From: Leptospira jelokensis
GTDB taxonomy: Bacteria > Spirochaetota > Leptospiria > Leptospirales > Leptospiraceae
Direction: 5' to 3'
Length of the DNA: 64,000 nucleotides
NCBI RefSeq assembly: GCF_004769635.1
Contig: NZ_RQGH01000026.1
Coordinates: 248,001 to 312,000 of the forward strand
Position numbers and translations under genes: made by a program. The notes beneath the pieces are model-generated. The model made no database searches, was not told where the DNA came from, and saw nothing but the letters and a program-made list of their open reading frames with translations. This document shows, piece after piece, positions 26,562 through 36,011 of this stretch. Each line of letters opens with the position of its first letter. The first letter of the stretch is position 1.

Positions 26562-28232
26562 TTATTTTTCCGCTAACATTAACATATGAGTCACAGGAAA
26601 ATCGAAGGGCATCAATTCCTCTGCTTTTACTGGATTGTCCTTGTTTGAAGTAAATAGTTTCACTTTTCCTTCATAACGATTTTGAACTAACCATTCGTTA
26701 CGATACTCACAAGATTTAGGTGAAATACGAAATCCTATGGATTCTAAATTTTTTTTCCATTCGCTAAAGCTCCAAAAACAAAAGGATTCGTGCATTTCAC
26801 TTTCCCAATTGTCAGTGTAATCTTTTTTAGAGATGTATTCACAAATGTCTCCTAGTTTCATACGTTGGTATTCTATACCATCGACGAAAACTCGACTCGC
26901 CCTGAGCACATAACCTTCTTCTTTTCGAAAGTCACGTTGGAATTGGAAAAATCGTTCCTTGGTGGACAAAGAATCTAGGAATTCTTTGAAATTGGGAAAT
27001 TCTTCGGGGCGCCGGCCATGGTTTGTGCCTGAGTCCTCTTCCATCCAAACAAAAACCTCTTTTTCTTTCCCTTCCGGACCAACGACATCCCTGTTGATCC
27101 AAACCCCACCTAAAACGAGTTCTTCATACCGATTTTTAAGGAAAGAAAGCAATTGGTCACGGCCACCATAAGATTCAATTTCATGTGTGAGGGAAGAGGT
27201 ATGGATGGTATTCATACTTAATGGTGGAAACACCAAGCCACTCACTGCATTTTTTCTAAGAAAAAAAACATTTGGGTTTATGAATTCACCATTTTCTTTT
27301 CGTTGTTCACAGATTTGGTAGAGATGCCTTGCAATCTCCACACCATAAAAATCAGATTCCAAAAAGTTTGGTTCTGATCCTATCAGTTTGATCCAAGAAC
27401 CTACGGCACAACCAATGTCACCAATTCTACCAGGTTTTACAAATGGTTTGGTCTCATGGTATTTGAGTTCAGCAATTTCATCCATCTCTCGCACATACGT
27501 ATTATAATCCCTAGATTCCGTTAGGTCTCCATCATCACCAATTAATGTGTCTGAAAACAACATATCCACTTTTTCAAAAAGACCGTAGTCTTTCCACAAA
27601 CGGATGCTAGCTGGATCTAATTGGTCGTAAGTCTCGGATTGTCCACTTCCAAAACTACTAGGTTTCGTATTTTCGGAGTTATGAATCTCTCCAAAACCAA
27701 CTCCATTCCGATTGGATTGTTTTCGTTTTAAGACGATATCCTCCAATTCTTCCCAAGGGAGTTTTGCAAAAAATTCAAGTTTAGGTCCAGGGACTTTTTC
27801 GACAGGAAGGATTTTAAATCCAAGTTTTAGGTATAAATTTGCAACAGGTGTGGAACAAAGAACGACCGTATTCTCTGGAGAAAGTGATAATTTTAACTCA
27901 GTTTCGACTTCAATTTTTTTAAGTGTATACGAAGCAAAGTTAGGTGACTGGCCAATATCATCAATCGGTATCACATAACTTGGTAACTCCAACTCTTTTG
28001 AAAAATCTTGGATCATCATTGCCCTTTGGTAGAGCGAAAGTGGGTTACGCCTTGTGTTATTGTGATTGGCCGATGTTATGGCAAAAATAATGGCAATTGG
28101 TGGATTGGAAATCCCCAACGGATTTCCAAATAAATCCAATGTTTCCGAGAGTCCATGCCTAACCAATTTGAGTAAGTACTCTTTTTGGTACTTGGTGAGG
28201 AGATGGTGACGCCCCGGAAACAGAAGGTACAT
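26562..28232 (-). CDS. Nucleotidyltransferase-like / SAM methyltransferase fusion
   Basis: A 556-residue two-part protein. Residues ~1-150 look like the cytidylyltransferase/NMN-adenylyltransferase fold: GRHHLLTKYQ at 7-16 sits where GRFxPxHxGH is expected, and ITSANHNNTRRNPLSLYQR at 52-70 matches the second nucleotide-binding motif. The HxGH motif is altered, so catalysis is uncertain. After a Ser/Asn-rich linker (~172-205), residues ~215-430 form a class I SAM methyltransferase (GRIGDIGCAVGSW, 269-280). The gene is co-transcribed with the exporter, its stop touching the ABC start. It may modify a secreted substrate or act in NAD metabolism; I cannot tell. Confidence 0.6.
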   Translation of the reverse strand: MYLLFPGRHHLLTKYQKEYLLKLVRHGLSETLDLFGNPLGISNPPIAIIFAITSANHNNTRRNPLSLYQRAMMIQDFSKELELPSYVIPIDDIGQSPNFASYTLKKIEVETELKLSLSPENTVVLCSTPVANLYLKLGFKILPVEKVPGPKLEFFAKLPWEELEDIVLKRKQSNRNGVGFGEIHNSENTKPSSFGSGQSETYDQLDPASIRLWKDYGLFEKVDMLFSDTLIGDDGDLTESRDYNTYVREMDEIAELKYHETKPFVKPGRIGDIGCAVGSWIKLIGSEPNFLESDFYGVEIARHLYQICEQRKENGEFINPNVFFLRKNAVSGLVFPPLSMNTIHTSSLTHEIESYGGRDQLLSFLKNRYEELVLGGVWINRDVVGPEGKEKEVFVWMEEDSGTNHGRRPEEFPNFKEFLDSLSTKERFFQFQRDFRKEEGYVLRASRVFVDGIEYQRMKLGDICEYISKKDYTDNWESEMHESFCFWSFSEWKKNLESIGFRISPKSCEYRNEWLVQNRYEGKVKLFTSNKDNPVKAEELMPFDFPVTHMLMLAEK

Positions 28233-28238
28233 TCTGTA

Positions 28239-29420
28239 CTATGCTTTAGGGTTTTCTAAAACAATTGCGATCCCCTGTCCTCCTCCGATACAAAGAGAAG
28301 CTACACCATACTTCACACCTCTCCTTTGCATCTCGAGAGCCAAAGTCAATGTCACACGGTTCCCAGAAGCTCCGAGTGGGTGTCCAATCGCAACAGCTCC
28401 ACCATTGACGTTGGTGATCTTTGGATCAAGACCCAATTCTTTTTGAACTGCTAAGTATTGTGCTGCAAAAGCTTCATTCACTTCCACAAGACCAATGTCT
28501 TTTAAACTAAGACCTGCTTTTTGTAAGGCGGCAGGGATGGCAATGGCAGGACCAATTCCCATCTTCGCAGGCTCACAACCCGCATGACCCCATGATTTCA
28601 CAATCGCGAGAGGTTCTTTGCCTAGTTTTTTTGCTTGGGATGCAGATGCTACGATGAGTGCAGAGGCTCCATCGTTGATTCCAGAAGCATTGCCGGCAGT
28701 CACAGTTCCATCTTTTTTGAATGCGGGTTTTAGAGAGGCAAGTTTTGTAGCACCAGCTTTTCCTTTGATGAATTCATCTTTATCAAATACAATTGGGTTT
28801 TTTCCACTGATCGTAATCGGATGGATTTCTTCTTTGAGAATTCCTTTGTTCGTTGCTTCTTCTGCTCTTTCTTGTGAAGTCGCAGCCCAATTGTCTTGTT
28901 CTTCTCTGGAAATTTTGTATTGGTCAGAAAGGTTTTCTGCCGTCATTCCCATTGGAAGTTCTACATAAATGTCTGTTAAACCTTGTGCGAGTGAATCTTC
29001 AAATTCAGCATTTCCGTAACGTACACCAAATCTTGCATTCCTTACCACATATGGAGCATTACTCATCGACTCCACACCACCTGCAAGGACGGTGTGAGCT
29101 TCACCTAACATGATTTTTTTGGCCGCTTGGATCACAGCTTCCATTCCTGAACCACATAGCCTATTGAGTGTTAAAGCAGGACTTGCGATGGGAACCCCTG
29201 CTTTTAGGCCGATGTGACGAGCCAAATAAATTCCATCTTTTCCAGTAGGGATAACATTTCCAAAAATACTTTCTTCAATTAAGGAAGGATCAACTCCAGT
29301 TTTTTGGAGCGCTGCTTTTGTCACTTCGACCCCAAGGTCTACGGCGCTCATGTCTTTAAGAGTTCCGCCAAAACTACCGAATGCGGACCTGAGTCCACCT
29401 AAAATATAAACTTGTTCCAT
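28239..29420 (-). CDS. Thiolase (acetyl-CoA C-acetyltransferase family)
   Basis: A 393-residue thiolase of the standard length. The acylated nucleophile Cys is in [11 protein letters not shown] (~88); the C-terminal catalytic motifs are [15 protein letters not shown] (His ~350) and [12 protein letters not shown] (Cys ~380). The enzyme condenses or cleaves acyl-CoAs, in beta-oxidation or acetoacetyl-CoA formation. The sequence does not decide between FadA and AtoB types. It is the first gene of the minus-strand run that continues, with a 6-bp gap, into the fusion enzyme and exporter genes; a functional link to secretion is unproven. Confidence 0.95.
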   Translation of the reverse strand: MEQVYILGGLRSAFGSFGGTLKDMSAVDLGVEVTKAALQKTGVDPSLIEESIFGNVIPTGKDGIYLARHIGLKAGVPIASPALTLNRLCGSGMEAVIQAAKKIMLGEAHTVLAGGVESMSNAPYVVRNARFGVRYGNAEFEDSLAQGLTDIYVELPMGMTAENLSDQYKISREEQDNWAATSQERAEEATNKGILKEEIHPITISGKNPIVFDKDEFIKGKAGATKLASLKPAFKKDGTVTAGNASGINDGASALIVASASQAKKLGKEPLAIVKSWGHAGCEPAKMGIGPAIAIPAALQKAGLSLKDIGLVEVNEAFAAQYLAVQKELGLDPKITNVNGGAVAIGHPLGASGNRVTLTLALEMQRRGVKYGVASLCIGGGQGIAIVLENPKA

Positions 29421-29509
29421 AGATACCAGGTATGGGCAAATTTGGTCACCTGTCAGCTAAGAATTGAAATTTCACTTGAAAGAGAATGCCACTTAAGTAG
29501 ACTTCCTGC

Positions 29510-30907
29510 ATGAATCGAGAACCAATGTTCGGCCTAGACACCGGTTTTGTTTCCAAACAAACCGCAGGCCTCATTCGAGGGATCCTCCAAAAACGGTATT
29601 CCATTGGAGAAAGTTCCATACCCTTATTTTCTTCCCCCTCCCCACTGTATCCTGGTTTGGAACTCATTTCCGACAAAGGGCAAAATCCGATCGAAACACG
29701 ACTTGTGGTGGGAAGTATCCGGATGGGTTATGGTCACCACAGAATGGCGTTATCAGTGTATTCGCATTCTTTGAAACAAAACATCCCAACTTACCTACAT
29801 GATTTGCTTGCGATCGAATCCCCGGAGGCAAAAGCCATTGGTGACATCGATTCTGGGTATAGTTTTTTTTCGAGAATGAGTTCTGAGATTGGTGGGCCTG
29901 TCGAATGGATATGGGGACAACTTATGTCCCAAGGGAATCTTACTTCCCTCGAACTTTCTTGCCAACTTGCTTCCTTATACAAAGGCCTTATGAATGGAAT
30001 TCCAAAAGAATCACCAGTCATCACCACATACCCGTTAAATGGCCAGATAGCAGTGGCATCAAAATTTCAAAAAACCTTCCACCTCATTTGTGATAATTAC
30101 CCTCAGTACTACTTACTGGTTCCAGGAGCACTCAATTTAGTACAGTCTCCTTCTTCTTACACGAAGTACATTGAGATGGGAGTTCCAAAAGAAAACTTAG
30201 CTGTGGCTGGACATTGGGTATCAGAAGACATTGTTTCCAATGCGGTGACCGATTCTGAAAATAGAGTGCGTAGGATTGATTCCAAAAGAATCAGAAGGTT
30301 TTTGATTCCGATTGGAGGTGCGGGTGCGCAAAAAGGGTATATCTTGGATCTCATTCGTTTGACCAAGTCTTATCTAACCAATCGAAAAGCAGTGTATTGG
30401 ATCAACACTGGCGATCATCTCAAAGTTTTAAAAGCAATTGAAGAGTATTTAATTTTTCAAAAAATCCCTTATCTTTCCATTGATTCCTGGGAGGACCTAT
30501 TAACTTTCATTTCACGACACCCTCTTAGGTCTGACGACAATGAAAACAATCCACCGGTTGTTTTGTTTCATTTTCCATCACACACAGAAGCATTTTCTGC
30601 GACTGACCGACTCATCCGCATTGCAGATGTCTTGGTGACAAAACCATCGGAATTGGCTTTTTTCCCGATTCCAAAACTTTTCATCAGGAGGGTGGGTGAC
30701 CATGAAGCCGCTTCTGTCGTTCGTTCCTTGGAGTTAGGGGAAGGTACTGTGGAATGTCGTGAGGTGATGCATGCAAAGGAACTCGTACAAATTTTCACAG
30801 AGTCAGATGATCTTTTGCTTCGGATGAACGAATGTATCATCAAAAACACAATTGAAGGGATCTATAACGGAAGTAAAACGGCAGTTGCCATGGCCACTGC
30901 CAACTAA
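29510..30907 (+). CDS. GT-B glycosyltransferase-like protein (MGDG-synthase-like N-terminus)
   Basis: A 465-residue cytoplasmic-looking protein. VVGSIRMGYGHHRMALSV (~66-83) resembles the glycine/His loop at the start of MGDG synthase and GT28 enzymes. The second half has Rossmann-like features (FLIPIGGAGAQKGYILDLI near 265 and a late VLVTKPSELAFF that mimics the donor-binding motif). This suggests a GT-B fold enzyme acting on lipid or cell-envelope acceptors, but the acceptor and donor are unknown and the similarity is remote. It has a possible promoter (TTGAAA-16-TAGACT) ending six bases before the ATG, so a leaderless transcript is possible. It is divergent from the thiolase operon. Confidence 0.5.
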   Translation: MNREPMFGLDTGFVSKQTAGLIRGILQKRYSIGESSIPLFSSPSPLYPGLELISDKGQNPIETRLVVGSIRMGYGHHRMALSVYSHSLKQNIPTYLHDLLAIESPEAKAIGDIDSGYSFFSRMSSEIGGPVEWIWGQLMSQGNLTSLELSCQLASLYKGLMNGIPKESPVITTYPLNGQIAVASKFQKTFHLICDNYPQYYLLVPGALNLVQSPSSYTKYIEMGVPKENLAVAGHWVSEDIVSNAVTDSENRVRRIDSKRIRRFLIPIGGAGAQKGYILDLIRLTKSYLTNRKAVYWINTGDHLKVLKAIEEYLIFQKIPYLSIDSWEDLLTFISRHPLRSDDNENNPPVVLFHFPSHTEAFSATDRLIRIADVLVTKPSELAFFPIPKLFIRRVGDHEAASVVRSLELGEGTVECREVMHAKELVQIFTESDDLLLRMNECIIKNTIEGIYNGSKTAVAMATAN

Positions 30908-30911
30908 TGTT

Positions 30912-31274
30912 TTAGGAAGAAAACTTTTTCTCTAACTCTTGTTTGGTGGATTCCCAAATTGATGGGATTTTTTTCCCTTCAATGACAGAAGATTCCACAT
31001 CTCCCTCTTTGACAAGAGACTCCGCTTTGACCACAACTTCTGAGAGGGCTGCCAAACCAAAATTGGCGGCAACACCCTTAATTTGGTGAAGTTCCGATTG
31101 TAGGTCTTTTGGGTCTTTTGTTTGCATGAGCCGGTCCAAATTTTCTACCCGCGTTGCCATGTTTTCCAAAAGAGAAGTAATCATTTCCTTAAGCCATGCC
31201 TGGTCCTCTGGATCATTCATGTCCACAAGAGATTCTATTCGTGACCAATCTATTAACAAGTTCACACCACCCAT
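30912..31274 (-). CDS. Hpt domain protein
   Basis: A 120-residue single-domain histidine phosphotransfer protein. The phosphorylatable His63 lies in ELHQIKGVAANFG, the standard Hpt motif, within a helical bundle. Hpt proteins relay phosphate between hybrid kinases and response regulators. No kinase is adjacent, so the partner is probably a hybrid kinase elsewhere. The annotated ATG has a GTG three codons on as alternative. It is divergent from lpxA and convergent with the GT-B-like gene, 4 bp apart. Confidence 0.85.
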   Translation of the reverse strand: MGGVNLLIDWSRIESLVDMNDPEDQAWLKEMITSLLENMATRVENLDRLMQTKDPKDLQSELHQIKGVAANFGLAALSEVVVKAESLVKEGDVESSVIEGKKIPSIWESTKQELEKKFSS

Positions 31275-31364
31275 CCAAAAGATAACAGACGCTGAAAAGC
31301 GTGTAAATTACATTTTAAAAAATCATTTGCAGGGCTTTCCAATTGGTTTTTTTTGTAAAACAAT

Positions 31365-32171
31365 ATGAAAATTCACCCCACCGCCATCATCGATCCCAAA
31401 GCGGAATTGCATGAGTCCGTAGAAGTTGGACCATTTTGTATCATCGAAAAAGATGTCAAAATTGGAGAAGGAACTGTTATCGAATCCCACGTCAAAATTC
31501 TATCTGGGACACGAATCGGTAAATTTAACAAACTTTCCTCAGGCGGAAGTTATGGTGGTTTGCCTCAAGATTTGGGTTTTAAACCAGAAACCAAAACTTA
31601 TTTGGAAATTGGGGATCATAACATCCTAAGGGAAAACGTAGTCTTCCATAGAGGTACTGTGGAAGGGAAAGCTACAGTCGTCGGAAATCATAATTATCTT
31701 ATGGGAAATGTTCACCTTGCCCATGATGTAGTTGTGGGTGACCATAACATTATGGTTCAAAATACGATGCTTGCCGGTCACGTAGTGATAGGAAACAAAG
31801 TATTCATTTCTGGATCAGTTGGAGTCCACCAATTTGTGAGAGTAGCCGATTATGCCATGTTAGCGGGTCTCACGAAAGTAGTGAAAGATGTTCCCCCTTA
31901 TGCCACCGTAGATGGACATCCAGGTCTTATCGTCAGTTTGAATGTGGTTGGAATGAAACGAGCTGGAATCTCAGCCGATGTCCGACTTGCCATCAAAAGA
32001 GTTTACAAAGTGATTTATCATAGTGGACTCAACACAAAGCAAGCATTAGCCGAACTTAAAAAAGATGCAAACCCTGCTCCCGAAGTACAGAAAGTAATCG
32101 AATTTTTCGAATCCAGTAAACGTGGCGTAGTGGATCACAGATTTGTTTCTGGTGGATCCGACGAAGAATGA
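31365..32171 (+). CDS. lpxA: UDP-N-acetylglucosamine acyltransferase LpxA
   Basis: A 268-residue trimeric left-handed beta-helix acyltransferase for the first step of lipid A synthesis: transfer of a hydroxyacyl chain from ACP to UDP-GlcNAc (or UDP-GlcNAc3N, as known for Leptospira). Hexapeptide repeats run through residues ~1-190; the catalytic His is His120 in NVHLAHDVVVG. GGLPQDLGFKPE matches the nucleotide-binding region, and VHQFVRVADYAMLAG is typical. Its stop overlaps galE as ATGA, so both are one transcript. No Shine-Dalgarno is evident. Confidence 0.96.
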   Translation: MKIHPTAIIDPKAELHESVEVGPFCIIEKDVKIGEGTVIESHVKILSGTRIGKFNKLSSGGSYGGLPQDLGFKPETKTYLEIGDHNILRENVVFHRGTVEGKATVVGNHNYLMGNVHLAHDVVVGDHNIMVQNTMLAGHVVIGNKVFISGSVGVHQFVRVADYAMLAGLTKVVKDVPPYATVDGHPGLIVSLNVVGMKRAGISADVRLAIKRVYKVIYHSGLNTKQALAELKKDANPAPEVQKVIEFFESSKRGVVDHRFVSGGSDEE

Positions 32172-33136
32172 GAGTTCTCGTCACCGGGGGAGCCGGTTAT
32201 ATTGGAAGTCATATCGTCTTAGAACTGATGGAGCTTGGACATGAAATCATCATTGTAGATGATATGGAAAAAGGAAACGAAGCCAATTTGTTTCCTGGAA
32301 ATGAATTCATCAAAGGCGAAATCCAAAATCCAGAGATCTTAAAAAAAGCCTTCTCTAAAAAAGTGGATGCCGTCTTTCATTTTGCTGCATGGAAAGCTGC
32401 TGGTGAATCCATGACAGATCCATTAAAGTACACAATGAACAATCTAAACGGCACCTTTACGTTATTAGATGCAATGGTCCAATACGGATGCCAGTATTTT
32501 GTTTTTTCATCATCTGCAGCTGTTTATGGAGCACCTAAGTACTTACCCATTGACGAAAACCATCCTTTACAACCAGAAAACTATTATGGTTATACCAAAC
32601 TATGCATCGAAGAAAATTTGGAATGGTTTGATAAACTAAAAGGATTAAAGTCAGCAAGACTTCGTTATTTCAATGCCGCAGGTTATGATCCTAAAGGGCG
32701 AATCAAAGGGATTGAAAAAACGCCAGCCAATTTACTGCCCATCATTATGGAAGCAGCTTCAGGCATTCGGAACGGTTTCGAAATATATGGAAACGATTAT
32801 GAAACCGAAGATGGCACTTGTGTGCGAGATTATATCCACGTTTCAGATTTAGCCAAAGCACATGTGTTAGCGCTAAACTATATAATGGCAAAAAAGGAAA
32901 GTTTGACTGTTAATTTAGGATCTGAATCTGGGTATTCAGTGAAAGAAATGGCAGATTTGTCAGAAAAAGTTGTGGGGAAACAAATCCCTCACAAAACAGG
33001 ACCTAGGCGACTCGGTGACCCAGCAAAACTACTTGCTTCTTCCAAAAAAGCAAGGGAACTTCTAAACTGGACTCCGATGTACAGTGATGCAGAAACCTTA
33101 CTTGCCAGTATGTGGAATTTGTACAAAAACCTATAA
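32168..33136 (+). CDS. galE: UDP-glucose 4-epimerase
   Basis: A 322-residue short-chain dehydrogenase/reductase of the extended type. It has the NAD motif GGAGYIGSH near residue 7, a FSSSAAVYG segment with the catalytic Ser, the YGYTK catalytic Tyr-Lys (~142-146), and GTCVRDYIHVSDLAKAH. GalE interconverts UDP-glucose and UDP-galactose (or the HexNAc forms) for surface polysaccharide. It is translationally coupled to lpxA by an ATGA overlap, so lipid A and sugar-nucleotide supply share control. Its 3' end overlaps the convergent VanY-like gene by 6 bp. Confidence 0.95.
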   Translation: MRVLVTGGAGYIGSHIVLELMELGHEIIIVDDMEKGNEANLFPGNEFIKGEIQNPEILKKAFSKKVDAVFHFAAWKAAGESMTDPLKYTMNNLNGTFTLLDAMVQYGCQYFVFSSSAAVYGAPKYLPIDENHPLQPENYYGYTKLCIEENLEWFDKLKGLKSARLRYFNAAGYDPKGRIKGIEKTPANLLPIIMEAASGIRNGFEIYGNDYETEDGTCVRDYIHVSDLAKAHVLALNYIMAKKESLTVNLGSESGYSVKEMADLSEKVVGKQIPHKTGPRRLGDPAKLLASSKKARELLNWTPMYSDAETLLASMWNLYKNL

Positions 33137-33931
33137 ACTAGTTGCTGTAATTTTTTCGCATTCCGGGTTGATGGACCTAACATAATCCAAAGCCCGGTCA
33201 CCTAACACCTCTGCTCCCAAAAAACTACCTTCCAATTGGATTTCTCCTGATTGGAATGATTTCACCCATTCTTTTGTGAGTTGGTTGGAAATAGGTGCAT
33301 AAGACCAGTGCCATTTTTCTTCTTGGTATCCTTTATTTTTTCTGGAAACAAGTGGGTTGTATGGTTGGCAAAATCCATATTTGGATGCGTTTTCCTTAAG
33401 CCAATCATATAGGTATTTGCCCTTCCCATTCGATTCAAAATAAGCATTGTCGAGAGCATTTAAGTCAAAATCAGTCCCCCAGTGGTGGCGAGAGGTTCCA
33501 GGTGCACTCGAAAATTCTAAAATCAAACCTATGATTTCTTCGGATGATTTTCCTTTGATCGGAACTCGCATCGCTTTTTTCCCCGTGAATTTGGATTCCC
33601 AAATTCCTTTTTGGTGGGTGAAATTACGAAAACTGGAAACCAAAAAGATGTGTTGTTTGTAAGAACTTGGTTTCGAATCTTCAAAGTCATTGATCATCTT
33701 ATAAAGGGCTTTTTTAACATCAGGACGTAAATAATGTTCCTTCGCGTTTTCTTCTAAAATAACAGGCGCTAAAGGTCCAGGTGAATTGAATTTTCCTGTT
33801 AAGTATGAGATTTTATCAATTCCTAAGTATAAGTCAGAAGATGTTTGTTTGATGGGTTTTTCACCACAGACAGATGATAATGATAACAAAAACAAAAATA
33901 AAAATTTCGTTCGGAACATAATTAAGTTCAT
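33131..33931 (-). CDS. VanY-like D-alanyl-D-alanine carboxypeptidase (M15B)
   Basis: A 266-residue periplasmic metallopeptidase of the M15B family. An N-terminal signal of about 25 residues ends in LSSVCGEK; the Cys could be lipidated, but the lipobox is atypical. Zinc ligands and catalytic residues are in SRHHWGTDFDLN (~155-166) and EKWHWSY (~210-216). The family trims terminal D-Ala from peptidoglycan peptides. An ATG four codons later (33919) is an alternative start. It follows recG by 14 bp at the end of a five-gene minus-strand transcript. Confidence 0.88.
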   Translation of the reverse strand: MNLIMFRTKFLFLFLLSLSSVCGEKPIKQTSSDLYLGIDKISYLTGKFNSPGPLAPVILEENAKEHYLRPDVKKALYKMINDFEDSKPSSYKQHIFLVSSFRNFTHQKGIWESKFTGKKAMRVPIKGKSSEEIIGLILEFSSAPGTSRHHWGTDFDLNALDNAYFESNGKGKYLYDWLKENASKYGFCQPYNPLVSRKNKGYQEEKWHWSYAPISNQLTKEWVKSFQSGEIQLEGSFLGAEVLGDRALDYVRSINPECEKITATSL

Positions 33932-33945
33932 TTAAATTTCTTGGA

Positions 33946-36006
33946 TTAATTCGCAAATAAAAATTTGCCTTCGCTAAAACGAGTCCTTAGTTCGGAAACT
34001 TCCTGTGGATCATCTAAAGGGATGGAGGCTGCGTCTTCTTTGGCCTCTTCTAAAAGATCACGATCGACGACCAAATCAGCTATTTTAAACTCAGGCAAAC
34101 CACTTTGTTTGACCCCTAAAAGTTCACCTGGTCCACGGATGGCGAGATCTTTTTCTGCTAAAAAATATCCATCATTTGATGCAACCAGTGCTTCGATTCG
34201 GTCACGTCCCTCGTCGCTAACCGTATCACCAGTCATGAGAATACAAAAACTTTCTAAGTCACTACGCCCAACACGACCACGTAACTGGTGTAATTGGGAA
34301 ATTCCGAATCGTTCCGCATGTTCCACAACCAAAATCGTTGCATTGGGAACATCCACTCCTACTTCCACCACGGTTGTTGTGACTAGGATTTGGATCTCAC
34401 CTGATTTAAATTTTTCCATCACAGAATCTTTTTCGGCACTTTTCATTTTCCCATGTAACAATCCAATTTTCAAATCAGGAAACACTGTTGTTCTTAAATT
34501 CTCATAGGCAACCGTACAGGATTCTAAATCTACCTTTTCAGATTCTTCTACAAGAGGGTACACAATGTAACATTGCCGTCCCGAACTCACATACTTTCGA
34601 ATTGAATTGTAAACACCTGCCCTTCGGTCCTCTTTGTAAGAGCGAGTGTCGATCGGTTTACGACCCTTTGGTTTGGTTTTAATATTCACAAGAGTTAAAT
34701 CACCATATAAGGTAAGGCAAAGTGTTCTTGGGATAGGTGTGGCCGTCATTGCTAGGATATCGGGATTTTTCCCTTTGGCTCGAATAGTTTCCCTTTGGTC
34801 CACACCAAATTTATGTTGTTCATCAATCACAACGAGTCCCAAATCCGAAAAAATCACATCTTCTTGTAATAAGGAATGGGTTCCTATGATGATATTGGAT
34901 TCACCTGTTTTGATTCGACTCAACTTTTCAGCTCGAATCTTTTTATTTTCACCACCTAATAATAGTTCAATCCCAAGAAAAGGCATATTTCCCATAAACT
35001 TATAAATGGTTTGGTAGTGTTGCCTCGCCAAAATTTCTGTTGGTGCAAGGAAAACCACTTGGATGTGGTTGTCGATATAATGTAATCCTACAAGAAGTGC
35101 TGTGATGGTTTTTCCGGATCCTACATCCCCTTGTAATAAAAATGCAGAGGGAGAGTCGGTATTGGTTTTGGATAAGATGGTTGTTACAGCCGATTTTTGG
35201 TCATCCGTCAGTTCAAACGGGAGATTTTTTTCCAAATTGGTGCGTGAAGGAGATAAAGGAAGTGGCCATAACAAACGTTTGACTTTTTGCCTCTCTCTTT
35301 GTTTGTACAATAGTAACCTTTGAAAATAAAAAAACTCTTCATAGGCAAATCGTTTTCGTGCAATTTGTACGGTTTCCATTGTATCAGGAAAGTGGATGTT
35401 TCGAAACGCTTCATCACGACCGAGTAGTTTACGTTTTTTGATGAATTTGGAAGGTAAGTTTTCACTAATCTCTCCACCTTCCAAAACTTGGTGGATGAGT
35501 TTTCGTAATCCTTTCGAATCAAGTCCTTCTTCTTTTAGCGCTTCCGTTGACGGGTATAAGGGAATGATCCTGCCTGCATGGATGGAATCTTCTGGGTCAT
35601 CCTTATCGGATAAAAATTCATACTCAGGGTGGAGGATTTGGTATCCTCGGAAGTATTCTAATTTTCCTGACACTACCACCTTTCTGTCGATAGCAAATAG
35701 TTTGTGAAAAAAATTCACTCCTCGAAAAAAAACTAAATTGATCCTTTCATTGTTTAGGGTTCGAAATCCAACAAGTAATCGACTTTTTTTTCCATGAACA
35801 ATGTAACTATCAACAATACTTCCGAGTAATGTGACCACATCCCCTTGTTTTAAAATAATATCTTTCGTAAAATTTCGATCTAAATACCTTCTTGGAAAGT
35901 AAGTTAATAATTCGTAAAAACTAGTGATTCCATGTTCAAATAAAACGTTTTTTCGTTTCGGTCCAATTCCTTTTAGATTCGATAAACTTTGTGTTAAATC
36001 AAACAT
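33946..36006 (-). CDS. recG: ATP-dependent DNA helicase RecG
   Basis: A 686-residue superfamily 2 helicase that reverses stalled forks and processes branched DNA. A wedge/OB domain occupies ~50-150. The helicase motifs are visible: Walker A GDVGSGKT (~292), DEQH box VIDEQHKFG (~390), TATPIPRTL, and the C-terminal helicase signature QLRGRVGRSD (~580) followed by the conserved GPGELLGVKQSGLPEF. The length is typical. It lies 5 bp after the zinc-ribbon membrane protein gene. Confidence 0.97.
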   Translation of the reverse strand: MFDLTQSLSNLKGIGPKRKNVLFEHGITSFYELLTYFPRRYLDRNFTKDIILKQGDVVTLLGSIVDSYIVHGKKSRLLVGFRTLNNERINLVFFRGVNFFHKLFAIDRKVVVSGKLEYFRGYQILHPEYEFLSDKDDPEDSIHAGRIIPLYPSTEALKEEGLDSKGLRKLIHQVLEGGEISENLPSKFIKKRKLLGRDEAFRNIHFPDTMETVQIARKRFAYEEFFYFQRLLLYKQRERQKVKRLLWPLPLSPSRTNLEKNLPFELTDDQKSAVTTILSKTNTDSPSAFLLQGDVGSGKTITALLVGLHYIDNHIQVVFLAPTEILARQHYQTIYKFMGNMPFLGIELLLGGENKKIRAEKLSRIKTGESNIIIGTHSLLQEDVIFSDLGLVVIDEQHKFGVDQRETIRAKGKNPDILAMTATPIPRTLCLTLYGDLTLVNIKTKPKGRKPIDTRSYKEDRRAGVYNSIRKYVSSGRQCYIVYPLVEESEKVDLESCTVAYENLRTTVFPDLKIGLLHGKMKSAEKDSVMEKFKSGEIQILVTTTVVEVGVDVPNATILVVEHAERFGISQLHQLRGRVGRSDLESFCILMTGDTVSDEGRDRIEALVASNDGYFLAEKDLAIRGPGELLGVKQSGLPEFKIADLVVDRDLLEEAKEDAASIPLDDPQEVSELRTRFSEGKFLFAN

Positions 36007-36011
36007 TGGTT

